DNA of 64,000 bases from Candidatus Tisiphia endosymbiont of Dascillus cervinus. Its GTDB lineage: Bacteria; Pseudomonadota; Alphaproteobacteria; Rickettsiales; Rickettsiaceae. The notes under the pieces were generated by a model. It was not told the origin of the DNA, did not search any database, and worked only from the letters and a program-made list of their open reading frames with translations. Both the position numbers and the translations under genes were made by a program. Position 1 is the stretch's first letter. Every line of letters starts with the position of its first letter. The DNA is taken from positions 124,001 to 188,000 of the forward strand of contig NZ_OZ032146.1 of NCBI RefSeq assembly GCF_964026405.1. The letters run 5' to 3'. Shown in pieces: positions 47,960 through 56,122 of the stretch.

Positions 47960-50881
47960 ATGCATTATAATTTTATAAAAAATTTACTTAGTGGGACAAA
48001 AATATTTGCTAAAATAGTAGTGCTATGCAGTCTACTAAATTTTACTATTATCCATAATAGTTATGCAGAAGAAAAAGGTACTTTAGATACTATAACTGGT
48101 ATTCTTTTAGGTTTAACCTGTGAGACTCAAGGTGTTGGCGACTTATTACGTACAGAATTCTCTCACACTTGTATACCAGCATCATTTTTTACCTTTGCTG
48201 TTGCTAATATAATTTCGCCAGGATTATATGCAAATACCATGCTACGTCTTAAAATAAATGACCATGAATTATTTGATGGAGATTACCCTGGAGGACAATG
48301 TGCAAGAAATAATAAAATTGATCCAAATGACCCTAAATTAACCTTTGCATTTTGTAATAATGTTAAGCTAGCAGCTGTTAGAGTACAGGCAATAACCATT
48401 TCTGCTCTTGCTATTGCTAAAGCCGTATTAACCGGTTCTGATCCGTGGGAAGAGATTATGAATGCATGGAAAAGCAATAAAGCATCATTTCATACTATTT
48501 ATAAGGACACAAAAGATGGTTATTCTGGTGTAATGTTGGACGTACCTATACCAGTTATTTTTAAAGTAGTAAAAATAAAAGATACCATGTGTGTGGCTGC
48601 TCCTACTATATTAGCAGATTGGGTATCAGTTGGCTGTAAGTATATTAGAGAACCTTACCCTGAATCGATCTATGCGACTTTTATGAGTCTTGATGGTGGA
48701 ACTAAGAAAGGTCCTAATACCGCTACTGACCCAATGGCAATAGTTGATTGTGGTTTATCATCTTCTAGTTGTTACCAAAGAGCTTATAATAATTCTAAGG
48801 CAGCCATCGTTATCTCTTCACCATTAATAGAATGTATTAAAGAAATGACAGCAAGATTACTGGTTAGTAAAGATGTTTGTACATTTGATGATATTAATAA
48901 AGTAATTAATTCAAGCAAAAGAGAAAGTAGCATATTATTTCAATTTCAACGTAATATGCACCGCACTGTTACCGCTTTATTGACTATATATGTAATTTTC
49001 TTTGGTTTTAAAATTATACTTTCTGGTGATGTTCCTCCTAAAAATGAAATAATTAATTTTGTATTAAAGATGTTGTTTGTAACCTATTTTTCTGTAGGTA
49101 TAAACATTACTCCTGGTAGTAATTCTGACTATAATCGACTAGATGGTATGGTACAATGGGCTTTTCCTTTATTATTAGGAGGAATAGATACACTTGCTGG
49201 TTGGGTTATGAATGCTTCTCCATCAGAGTTGTGTAAATTTGATGCTAAAGATTACGATAAAAATCTTTCTTATATGGCATTATGGGATTCATTAGACTGT
49301 CATGTAAGCCATTATTTAGGATTAGATATCCTATCAACCTTACTGGTAGAAAATCAATATAAAAATCATGATTTCAAGAGTTTTGACTTTTTTAGTTTCT
49401 CAGCCCCACCTTATGTATATTTACTGATTCCTGCTATTATTTCAGGTAACATGACTCTAGTATCCTTGGCACTGTCCTATCCTTTATTAGTGATTTCTGT
49501 TGGAGCGTTTATGGTGAATGCTACAGTGATGTGCATGATATCTATAGTAATATTAGGTGTTTTAGCTCCTATTTTTGTGCCAATGTTTTTATTTGAATAT
49601 ACTCGTGGTTACTTTGAATCATGGGTAAAGTTATTAATATCATTTTTGCTACAACCTATGGTAGTGGTAACCTTTCTGATTATGATGTTTTCAGTTTATG
49701 ATTTCGGTTTTTATGGTCACTGTAAATATGAAAGTAAACCTATACAAAATAGTATAGAAAGTGAAGGAGATGGAAAAAGAAAGGTAAAAATATTTTATGT
49801 TAATACTAATTGGGATGGATATCTTAATAAAGACGATGTTAAAAGTTGTAAGAATAGCCTAGGTTATATGCTTAATAATCCACTTGCAACAGTTTTTGAT
49901 TTTGCCAAAGATAACCTAAATGAGATAGTGAAAGAAAAACCAGGTAGTGGTAGTACAAGCGATCATTTATCTAAATACCAATTTTTGCAGGGCATTATTA
50001 TGGGACCCGGTATGTTCTTTGTATCACCCAAATTAGTTTTTGAGAAAATTAAGGATATTGCTCTAGCTTTAATTACTGCCTGCTTTACTTTGTATTTAAT
50101 GTATCACTTTAGTAGCCAATTAGCAGAGTTTGCGGCTGATATGACTGAAGGTGTACCTCTTAGTGGTGTTGCCATACATCCACAAGCAATATACAAAGCT
50201 GGTATGGCTGCTCTTGGAGCTGCTGGTAAAATGCAGGCGGCTGATAAAGTAGCTAGAGGTGCTACTAAGGATATGGGTGGTGGAGGTGGATCAGCTGAAG
50301 ATACTGAAGCTACTGGTGGTGAATCAGCAGAAGATAGCTTAGACACCAGCGGTTCATCTAGAGATACTGTATCAACAACAGGAGGAGGTGGTGGTAAGTC
50401 TCTAGGTGGTGGACTTCCTATCTCTCCAACCCGTCATATAGCAGAATCTACTGCAGCTAGTGTATCTGAATCGAGTTCTTCAAATGCAGGAGGTTCTTCA
50501 AGGGAATCAAGGGCTAATTTGCAGACTATTGACGAACCTATTCTACCTCCAACTAATAAAATAGTAGAAACAGAGGATTTTGTTAATAGATCACCACAGA
50601 TAGCTACAACAAATACACAAGAATTAGGAAGGACAGTAGAGAAATCAAGTCCTGCTAAGGAATTACCAAAAGAGCAAAAGACCCATGAGTTACTCTCTAA
50701 AACTTTGGGAGGACTTGAGGATTCTAATATACAAGCTGGAAAGGCTGGTGACATTAAACAAGAAATAAAAAATCGTGAGGAAAAAGTTAGGAAGGAAAGC
50801 TATCTTAAAACTAGACCAGCTAAGAAAACTACAACTGCTAGAACTAATGTAAAAAAAGATGGCTCTGATGAAAATTCATAA
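47960..50881 (+). CDS. virB6: Giant VirB6 paralog 1
   Basis: VirB6 is the polytopic inner-membrane channel subunit of T4SS. This 973-residue version has a cleavable signal peptide ending NSYAEE, a Cys-containing extracytoplasmic N-terminal region of about 330 residues, a membrane core (about 340-380 and 490-580), and another helix at about 700-720. The family signature AP(I)F...LFE.TRG.FESW...LLQP is in the core near 540-570. The last 240 residues are Gly/Ser/Glu-rich and probably disordered, in a stretch where paralogs differ most. It ends 22 bases into the next frame. Corresponds by order to rvhB6a. Confidence 0.93.
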   Translation: MHYNFIKNLLSGTKIFAKIVVLCSLLNFTIIHNSYAEEKGTLDTITGILLGLTCETQGVGDLLRTEFSHTCIPASFFTFAVANIISPGLYANTMLRLKINDHELFDGDYPGGQCARNNKIDPNDPKLTFAFCNNVKLAAVRVQAITISALAIAKAVLTGSDPWEEIMNAWKSNKASFHTIYKDTKDGYSGVMLDVPIPVIFKVVKIKDTMCVAAPTILADWVSVGCKYIREPYPESIYATFMSLDGGTKKGPNTATDPMAIVDCGLSSSSCYQRAYNNSKAAIVISSPLIECIKEMTARLLVSKDVCTFDDINKVINSSKRESSILFQFQRNMHRTVTALLTIYVIFFGFKIILSGDVPPKNEIINFVLKMLFVTYFSVGINITPGSNSDYNRLDGMVQWAFPLLLGGIDTLAGWVMNASPSELCKFDAKDYDKNLSYMALWDSLDCHVSHYLGLDILSTLLVENQYKNHDFKSFDFFSFSAPPYVYLLIPAIISGNMTLVSLALSYPLLVISVGAFMVNATVMCMISIVILGVLAPIFVPMFLFEYTRGYFESWVKLLISFLLQPMVVVTFLIMMFSVYDFGFYGHCKYESKPIQNSIESEGDGKRKVKIFYVNTNWDGYLNKDDVKSCKNSLGYMLNNPLATVFDFAKDNLNEIVKEKPGSGSTSDHLSKYQFLQGIIMGPGMFFVSPKLVFEKIKDIALALITACFTLYLMYHFSSQLAEFAADMTEGVPLSGVAIHPQAIYKAGMAALGAAGKMQAADKVARGATKDMGGGGGSAEDTEATGGESAEDSLDTSGSSRDTVSTTGGGGGKSLGGGLPISPTRHIAESTAASVSESSSSNAGGSSRESRANLQTIDEPILPPTNKIVETEDFVNRSPQIATTNTQELGRTVEKSSPAKELPKEQKTHELLSKTLGGLEDSNIQAGKAGDIKQEIKNREEKVRKESYLKTRPAKKTTTARTNVKKDGSDENS

Positions 50882-53153
50882 AGTCACCAACTGTACAAGT
50901 TTAAGTAGGTATAATAGTCCTCGATGTCATTCCAGCGTAGGCGGGAATGACATTAAGGGAAACAGGAATAGACCTCTTTCGAAACTCGCTTATGCTGAGA
51001 GATTTGAAGGAGACGCGGAACGCAGAACCGCAGCGTACTCTAATGTACGTGAGGATTCGAGTACCGCATCGACGTACAAATCGCCAGCAGAAGTAGAGTT
51101 TCGAAAGAGGTCTATTGATATAAAAGGAAGCAGGAATAACACCTTAAGGCTGTTATACCTATTTAAAACTTGCCCACTTGTTAAAGTCATAAAAGTTTTT
51201 ATACAATGTTGTTTGGTACTTTTCTCAAGCAAAGTTTTTGCTGGTTTTGGAGATCCGTGTCCATCAGTTTCATTTGCAGTAGATGATTATTTAAGACAAA
51301 ACACAGCTTACGGGCATCTTCTATATAGTATTGATATGACCGGTACTCCTAATGGGTGTGATGCAACTGACCCACAATTTAAATTCTGTCTAAAAAATAA
51401 AGATGGTAGTCCTATAGAGTGTAAAGTTATTACTCTTAATTTAAATGATTCTAAGCGTCTTAGTGAGTTAAGCACTGATAATAATCCCGATTTAGGTGGA
51501 AATACTTTATTAAAAGATACTATTTTAACAGTAAAAATTATTGATAAAAGATTATGCCTAGTCATGTCTACCTCAAAAGGACAACTTCCACTAGCTTGTA
51601 AAAATACTACCACACCAACTCCGATACCACCACCAAACGAACAATGCCGGAATATAGGTAAAACTTGTTATATGGGTACTACAAGAAGTCAGTCATTACT
51701 TAATTTTTCTGGCTTAGCTGTAGATTGTGTAAAGGAAACTCTAGATAAAGTTTTTTTTCGTTATAGTAGCTGTGATCCAAAAAATGATCAGATTAGTTTG
51801 ACTGCCCTTAATCCTTTCTCAACCTTCCAAGAATCTTTGAAAATATCTATTAGGGTGGCGTTAATATTATATGTTATGTTTTTTGCTGTTAATATGATTT
51901 TAAGCAAAGAATATGGTAATTTAGATAAAATAGCATCTTTTGTTATGAAGCTAATAGTTGTCACTTATTTTGCTACAGGTCTTGGACCAGTATATTTTAA
52001 AGGTGGAAAGGAAACTACCGAAAATGGTATGCTTCAGTATGGTTTACCATTACTCACGGAGCTTACTCCACAATTTGCCCAAATAGTTTTTAATGCTGGT
52101 GGCTCTCGAGGATTATGTGAGTACGATACTAGTAAGTATAAAGATGGGTATAAGTTTTATGCACTTTGGGATGTTGTTGATTGCAGGATAGGTTATTATT
52201 TGGGTATGGGACTATATTATAACACAGAATCCGTTTTAAACGGCATTCCTAGTAGGAGTGTGCCGGGCAAAAATAAAAATAATCCTGTAAACTTTAAAAA
52301 ACCTGGAAATGAAGCTCCGGATGCATTGAGGAAAGTGGGAGGATTCAGATTTCTTACTGTAATGTTTGGTCTATTATTATCTGGACAAATAATAATAGTA
52401 GCATCTGGAATAATATTTTCTGTAATATTTGTTTCAATAATTTTATATTTTATAACACACTACTTAGTATGTCTAGTTACCATATATGTCATGACCTATA
52501 TTTCTCCTATATTTATTCCTATGGTTTTATTTACTAGAACCAAAGCATATTTTGATGCATGGCTAAAAATTTGTATATCTTGTGCAGTGCAACCCGCAGT
52601 GGTGGCTGGTTTTATTGCCTTGTTACTTACTATGTATGATTCGGCAATATACAAGAATTGTGAGTTTATGAGGCATGACTATACGTATAGCAGTGATGTT
52701 CAGTTTAGTACTTTTGAGCTTAGATTACCAAATGCTAATACTGATGATTGTAAAAATAGTGCTGGATATAAATTATTGCGATATTATTCAGGGGAAGGTT
52801 GGGAGAAGCATCTTTTAAGTCTTTTTCCAATTAAATCAATTGTTGTAGATGTCGTATCACTGTTAGTAGACTTACTTTATGTATTAATTTTTTCAATTAT
52901 TTTTTATTATTTTTCAAAATCAATTAGTCAGTTTGCTGCCGAGCTTACTGGTGGTCCTATCATGGATTCTGTAACAGCTAGTCCTACTAAGATAGTTGAT
53001 ATGGTTAAGAAGGGGGCAGAATTTATTGCCGATGCTGCACAAAGCTCCGGTGGAAAACCACCGCAGAAAAATCCTTTAGAAAAACCAAGAAAAGGAGGAG
53101 AAGAAGCAAAAGATTCAGGTGGTGGTGGTATGAGTGGTAGTGGCGGTGGTTAA
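50859..53153 (+). CDS. virB6: Giant VirB6 paralog 2 with a palindromic element translated in its N-terminus
   Basis: A 764-residue frame overlaps paralog 1 by 23 bases. Residues 1-36 and about 37-85 come from dispersed repeats (the 146-bp element at 50969-51114), while the natural hydrophobic signal segment (VIKVFIQCCLVLFSSKVFAG) is at about 108-128. No ATG lies in frame between the element and that segment, so translation must either start at 50859/50868 and run through the element, or use a non-ATG codon after it. The VirB6 core is intact: SPIFIP..LFTRTKAYFDAWLK near 545-570 followed by VQP. The tail is a Gly-rich stretch. Confidence 0.88.
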   Translation: MALMKIHKVTNCTSLSRYNSPRCHSSVGGNDIKGNRNRPLSKLAYAERFEGDAERRTAAYSNVREDSSTASTYKSPAEVEFRKRSIDIKGSRNNTLRLLYLFKTCPLVKVIKVFIQCCLVLFSSKVFAGFGDPCPSVSFAVDDYLRQNTAYGHLLYSIDMTGTPNGCDATDPQFKFCLKNKDGSPIECKVITLNLNDSKRLSELSTDNNPDLGGNTLLKDTILTVKIIDKRLCLVMSTSKGQLPLACKNTTTPTPIPPPNEQCRNIGKTCYMGTTRSQSLLNFSGLAVDCVKETLDKVFFRYSSCDPKNDQISLTALNPFSTFQESLKISIRVALILYVMFFAVNMILSKEYGNLDKIASFVMKLIVVTYFATGLGPVYFKGGKETTENGMLQYGLPLLTELTPQFAQIVFNAGGSRGLCEYDTSKYKDGYKFYALWDVVDCRIGYYLGMGLYYNTESVLNGIPSRSVPGKNKNNPVNFKKPGNEAPDALRKVGGFRFLTVMFGLLLSGQIIIVASGIIFSVIFVSIILYFITHYLVCLVTIYVMTYISPIFIPMVLFTRTKAYFDAWLKICISCAVQPAVVAGFIALLLTMYDSAIYKNCEFMRHDYTYSSDVQFSTFELRLPNANTDDCKNSAGYKLLRYYSGEGWEKHLLSLFPIKSIVVDVVSLLVDLLYVLIFSIIFYYFSKSISQFAAELTGGPIMDSVTASPTKIVDMVKKGAEFIADAAQSSGGKPPQKNPLEKPRKGGEEAKDSGGGGMSGSGGG
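50969..51114 (+). repeat. 146-bp RPE-like palindromic element, copy C, inside a virB6 frame
   Basis: The ends TAGACCTCTTTCGAAACTC and GAGTTTCGAAAGAGGTCTA match copies A and B, and the length is identical. Here it is in frame with the virB6 gene around it (RPLSKLAYAERFEGDAE...SPAEVEFRKRS). A short palindrome (atgtcattcc/ggaatgacat at 50924-50933 and 50944-50953) of another repeat family precedes it. Confidence 0.92.
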
Positions 53154-53168
53154 CTTGGATATTATTGT

Positions 53169-56108
53169 ATGAAAGGAAATTTATCAAAACTTATAATAGT
53201 ATTAGGCATAGCATCTCTAGTGGTTAGCGTTGTTATGGTATTACTTGCAATGATAGGGTCAGTAAAAATTACCAACGGTTGTCTCCTTAGATATGATGAA
53301 GACGCAAAAGGAGGTAGTACTGATCGTATTACTAATACAATCATGCTTAATGCAACAGCAAACTATACTGTAATTACTAAAACAAAACCAGATGGGTCGC
53401 TTGAAACTGAGTATGATCCTAACCGTTACGGAGAATGGTTAAATACTAACCTAGCTGTTACAAATGAACAGGAGATTAAGTTTAAAATAGATGGTAATAT
53501 AAGCCTTTGCAGGGCTTATGTACCAAAGAATAATATTCAACAGCTTTCAGATTTGGATGACAATGGTAACAAAGTTGCCATTCCTAGGGTTGAAGAAACT
53601 AATGTAGAACCGCTATCCTTAATTTTTGATGCTAAAACTGATGAATGGCGAAATATAGCTGAATTGTTTATTAACGATAAGGTCATAATATCAGTTTCAC
53701 CGGATCACAAGAAATTGCCGGATTTGCCAAATAATATGGCTAGTGTAAAAAATATCTTTAAGCTTGTTAAGCAAGATGGTGAATTTAAAAATTTTATAGA
53801 GACAGCAGATTGTTCAGAAGGACAAAAAACATATAGTCCATTATGTGGTAGATACTCGATATATTCCGGGCAGTATGTTAGTGGTTGTAAGTGGCCAGCA
53901 AATTGTAACAATCCGAATGATTGCGTTAATATTAATCCACATGAGGTGTGTTGGAGTAAGCCATATGACTGGGAATTGCCCTCGACTGTTTGTAACATAG
54001 ATCCATTGCATGTAGGAAGTTACTGGAAAACAATATGTGATAAGACTCCTTTTTGGGCTAATGTGATGAGTACAGCACCAGAATCTTATCGTGATGACGG
54101 TTTTTTTACTTCGCCTTGGTATGATAATACTGATAAGCTATTTACTAATTTCTACCCTGAATGTTCTAACAATTCTAGTGCTTCATCTCGTAGATGTCCT
54201 GATGTTGATCATAGCATTAAAGATAAAGCTTACATAGAAGGAGAATACCAAAATAAAAGATATTTTTGGTATTCTGCCGATGGTCCAACAGGTCTGTTAT
54301 ATAGAATGGATAACAGTGAGACTCCAACTAATGCAAAATCTTTAGGGACAGGCTATGAATTTGCTAAAATAATTGCTGGAAACAAAGATTATGATCCAAT
54401 AAATAATAGTAGAGCTGCTAATATTAAATATCAAACCATTTATAACGGGACTCTAGCTGGTAATGCAAAGAGCTATTTACAATATCGCTTATGGTCAAAA
54501 GATGACAAATATACCAATAATACTGGTGGCTATGTCTTAAACATTAAGCAGACCAAATGTCGAAGAACTAATGGTGAGAGTTTTGATGATGTTGTAGCTA
54601 ATCGTGGTAAAGTGCAATATTTAGTAGTACCATATGACGAAAATCCTAACAAAACTGGTACAATTTATAGCACTAGTAATATTAAAGTGGATGATGCAGA
54701 TGGTAATGCAAAAATTACTGCGAATGCCAATGGATATCTATGGATGAGAATTTACAATAAACAAGAGGATTATAAAGAAAGTTATGGTAGATACCAAGTA
54801 CAATTCTTTACCTCAGAAAAAGTTGGTAGTTTTACTTTAAATATTTTAACCCCTTTATTTGAGTTATTAAAAGGCAAAATCAAGAATGCAGCTGTGATGA
54901 TTTTTAAGAACATGACTTGCTATGGTGGGGGAGTTACTACTTGTACTAACTTTTTTAACTATATAAAAGCCGTATTAATTCTTTACGTTATGTCATACGG
55001 AGCAATGTTTTTACTAGGTATGGTCAAAATCAACCAACAGGATTTGGTAATTAGGATAGTAAAAATCGCTATAGTTAGTGGTTTAATGAATGAAAGTACT
55101 TTTGAATTTTTCAATAATTATATATTTGATTTTGTAACTAATTTTTCAGATGGAATTATCTCCAATATGAGTGGCTATAGCATGTTTTCATCGACGAATA
55201 AGATAACAAATCCTTTCATGTTCCTAGATGCATTAATGAGTAAAATATTGTTCAGTAAAACTTTTGCTGGTCAAGTGCTTTCTTTAATCTCTATGGGTCT
55301 TAGTGGATTGATTTATTTTGTTATAGTATTTATTGCTACAATGATAGTAATCATCACCGCTCTTCGAGCCGTGGCAGTTTATATTATGGCATTTATGGCA
55401 ATCGCTATATTAATTGGTGTAGCTCCATTATTTCTTACGTTTATGCTATTTGATTTCACTAGATATTTATTTGATAATTGGGTGAGGTTTACTTTTAGAT
55501 ATATGATAGAGCCAGTAATTTTAATGGCAGGAATTATTATACTTACTCAGTTATTTACAATTTATTTGGATTTTGCAACTGGTTATAGTGTGTGTTGGAA
55601 ATGTGCTTTACCTATAAAAGTTCCATTTCCTGCTATCCCAGGTCTTCCTGCGATTTTCTCTAATTTAGAGATTTTTTGTATCAATTGGTTTGTACCTTGG
55701 GGAATGGATTCTCGTTCTGGCATGATGGGTTTGAATATGCAACATTATATTGCATTAATTATGATTGCTTATGGAATGTATGGTTATGTTGAATTTTCTG
55801 GAAAAATGGTGGCAAAGTTGACTAGTACCGCTGGACCTTCTGCAACATCTATGGGGCATGCAATGTCATCGGCAATGGAACAAGGAGCTTTAAAAAAGGT
55901 TGGTTTAGATCAGGCATCTAGAGATACAATTAAGAAAGAAGCTGCCGGTAGATTAAAAGATAGGAATAAAGCAATCGATAAAGGGAATAAAGCTAGGTCA
56001 AAAGGTGATACAAAGGATAGTGATGGTAATAATAAGGATCAGAATCCAAGAAGTGGTGTTGAGAGTGGTAGTGGTAATGAAAGTGATTCTAATGCGAATC
56101 CAAAGTAA
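53169..56108 (+). CDS. virB6: Giant VirB6 paralog 3
   Basis: The 979-residue product has an uncleaved-looking N-terminal membrane helix (about residues 8-30), a long Cys-rich extracytoplasmic domain of about 570 residues, and a VirB6 membrane core starting at about 600. The signature APLFLTFMLFDFTRYLFDNW followed by IEP is near 745-780. The last approximately 70 residues are charged and Lys/Asp/Ser-rich. It starts 15 bases after paralog 2. By order it corresponds to rvhB6c. Confidence 0.93.
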   Translation: MKGNLSKLIIVLGIASLVVSVVMVLLAMIGSVKITNGCLLRYDEDAKGGSTDRITNTIMLNATANYTVITKTKPDGSLETEYDPNRYGEWLNTNLAVTNEQEIKFKIDGNISLCRAYVPKNNIQQLSDLDDNGNKVAIPRVEETNVEPLSLIFDAKTDEWRNIAELFINDKVIISVSPDHKKLPDLPNNMASVKNIFKLVKQDGEFKNFIETADCSEGQKTYSPLCGRYSIYSGQYVSGCKWPANCNNPNDCVNINPHEVCWSKPYDWELPSTVCNIDPLHVGSYWKTICDKTPFWANVMSTAPESYRDDGFFTSPWYDNTDKLFTNFYPECSNNSSASSRRCPDVDHSIKDKAYIEGEYQNKRYFWYSADGPTGLLYRMDNSETPTNAKSLGTGYEFAKIIAGNKDYDPINNSRAANIKYQTIYNGTLAGNAKSYLQYRLWSKDDKYTNNTGGYVLNIKQTKCRRTNGESFDDVVANRGKVQYLVVPYDENPNKTGTIYSTSNIKVDDADGNAKITANANGYLWMRIYNKQEDYKESYGRYQVQFFTSEKVGSFTLNILTPLFELLKGKIKNAAVMIFKNMTCYGGGVTTCTNFFNYIKAVLILYVMSYGAMFLLGMVKINQQDLVIRIVKIAIVSGLMNESTFEFFNNYIFDFVTNFSDGIISNMSGYSMFSSTNKITNPFMFLDALMSKILFSKTFAGQVLSLISMGLSGLIYFVIVFIATMIVIITALRAVAVYIMAFMAIAILIGVAPLFLTFMLFDFTRYLFDNWVRFTFRYMIEPVILMAGIIILTQLFTIYLDFATGYSVCWKCALPIKVPFPAIPGLPAIFSNLEIFCINWFVPWGMDSRSGMMGLNMQHYIALIMIAYGMYGYVEFSGKMVAKLTSTAGPSATSMGHAMSSAMEQGALKKVGLDQASRDTIKKEAAGRLKDRNKAIDKGNKARSKGDTKDSDGNNKDQNPRSGVESGSGNESDSNANPK

Positions 56109-56122
56109 TAACTGAAAATGAA

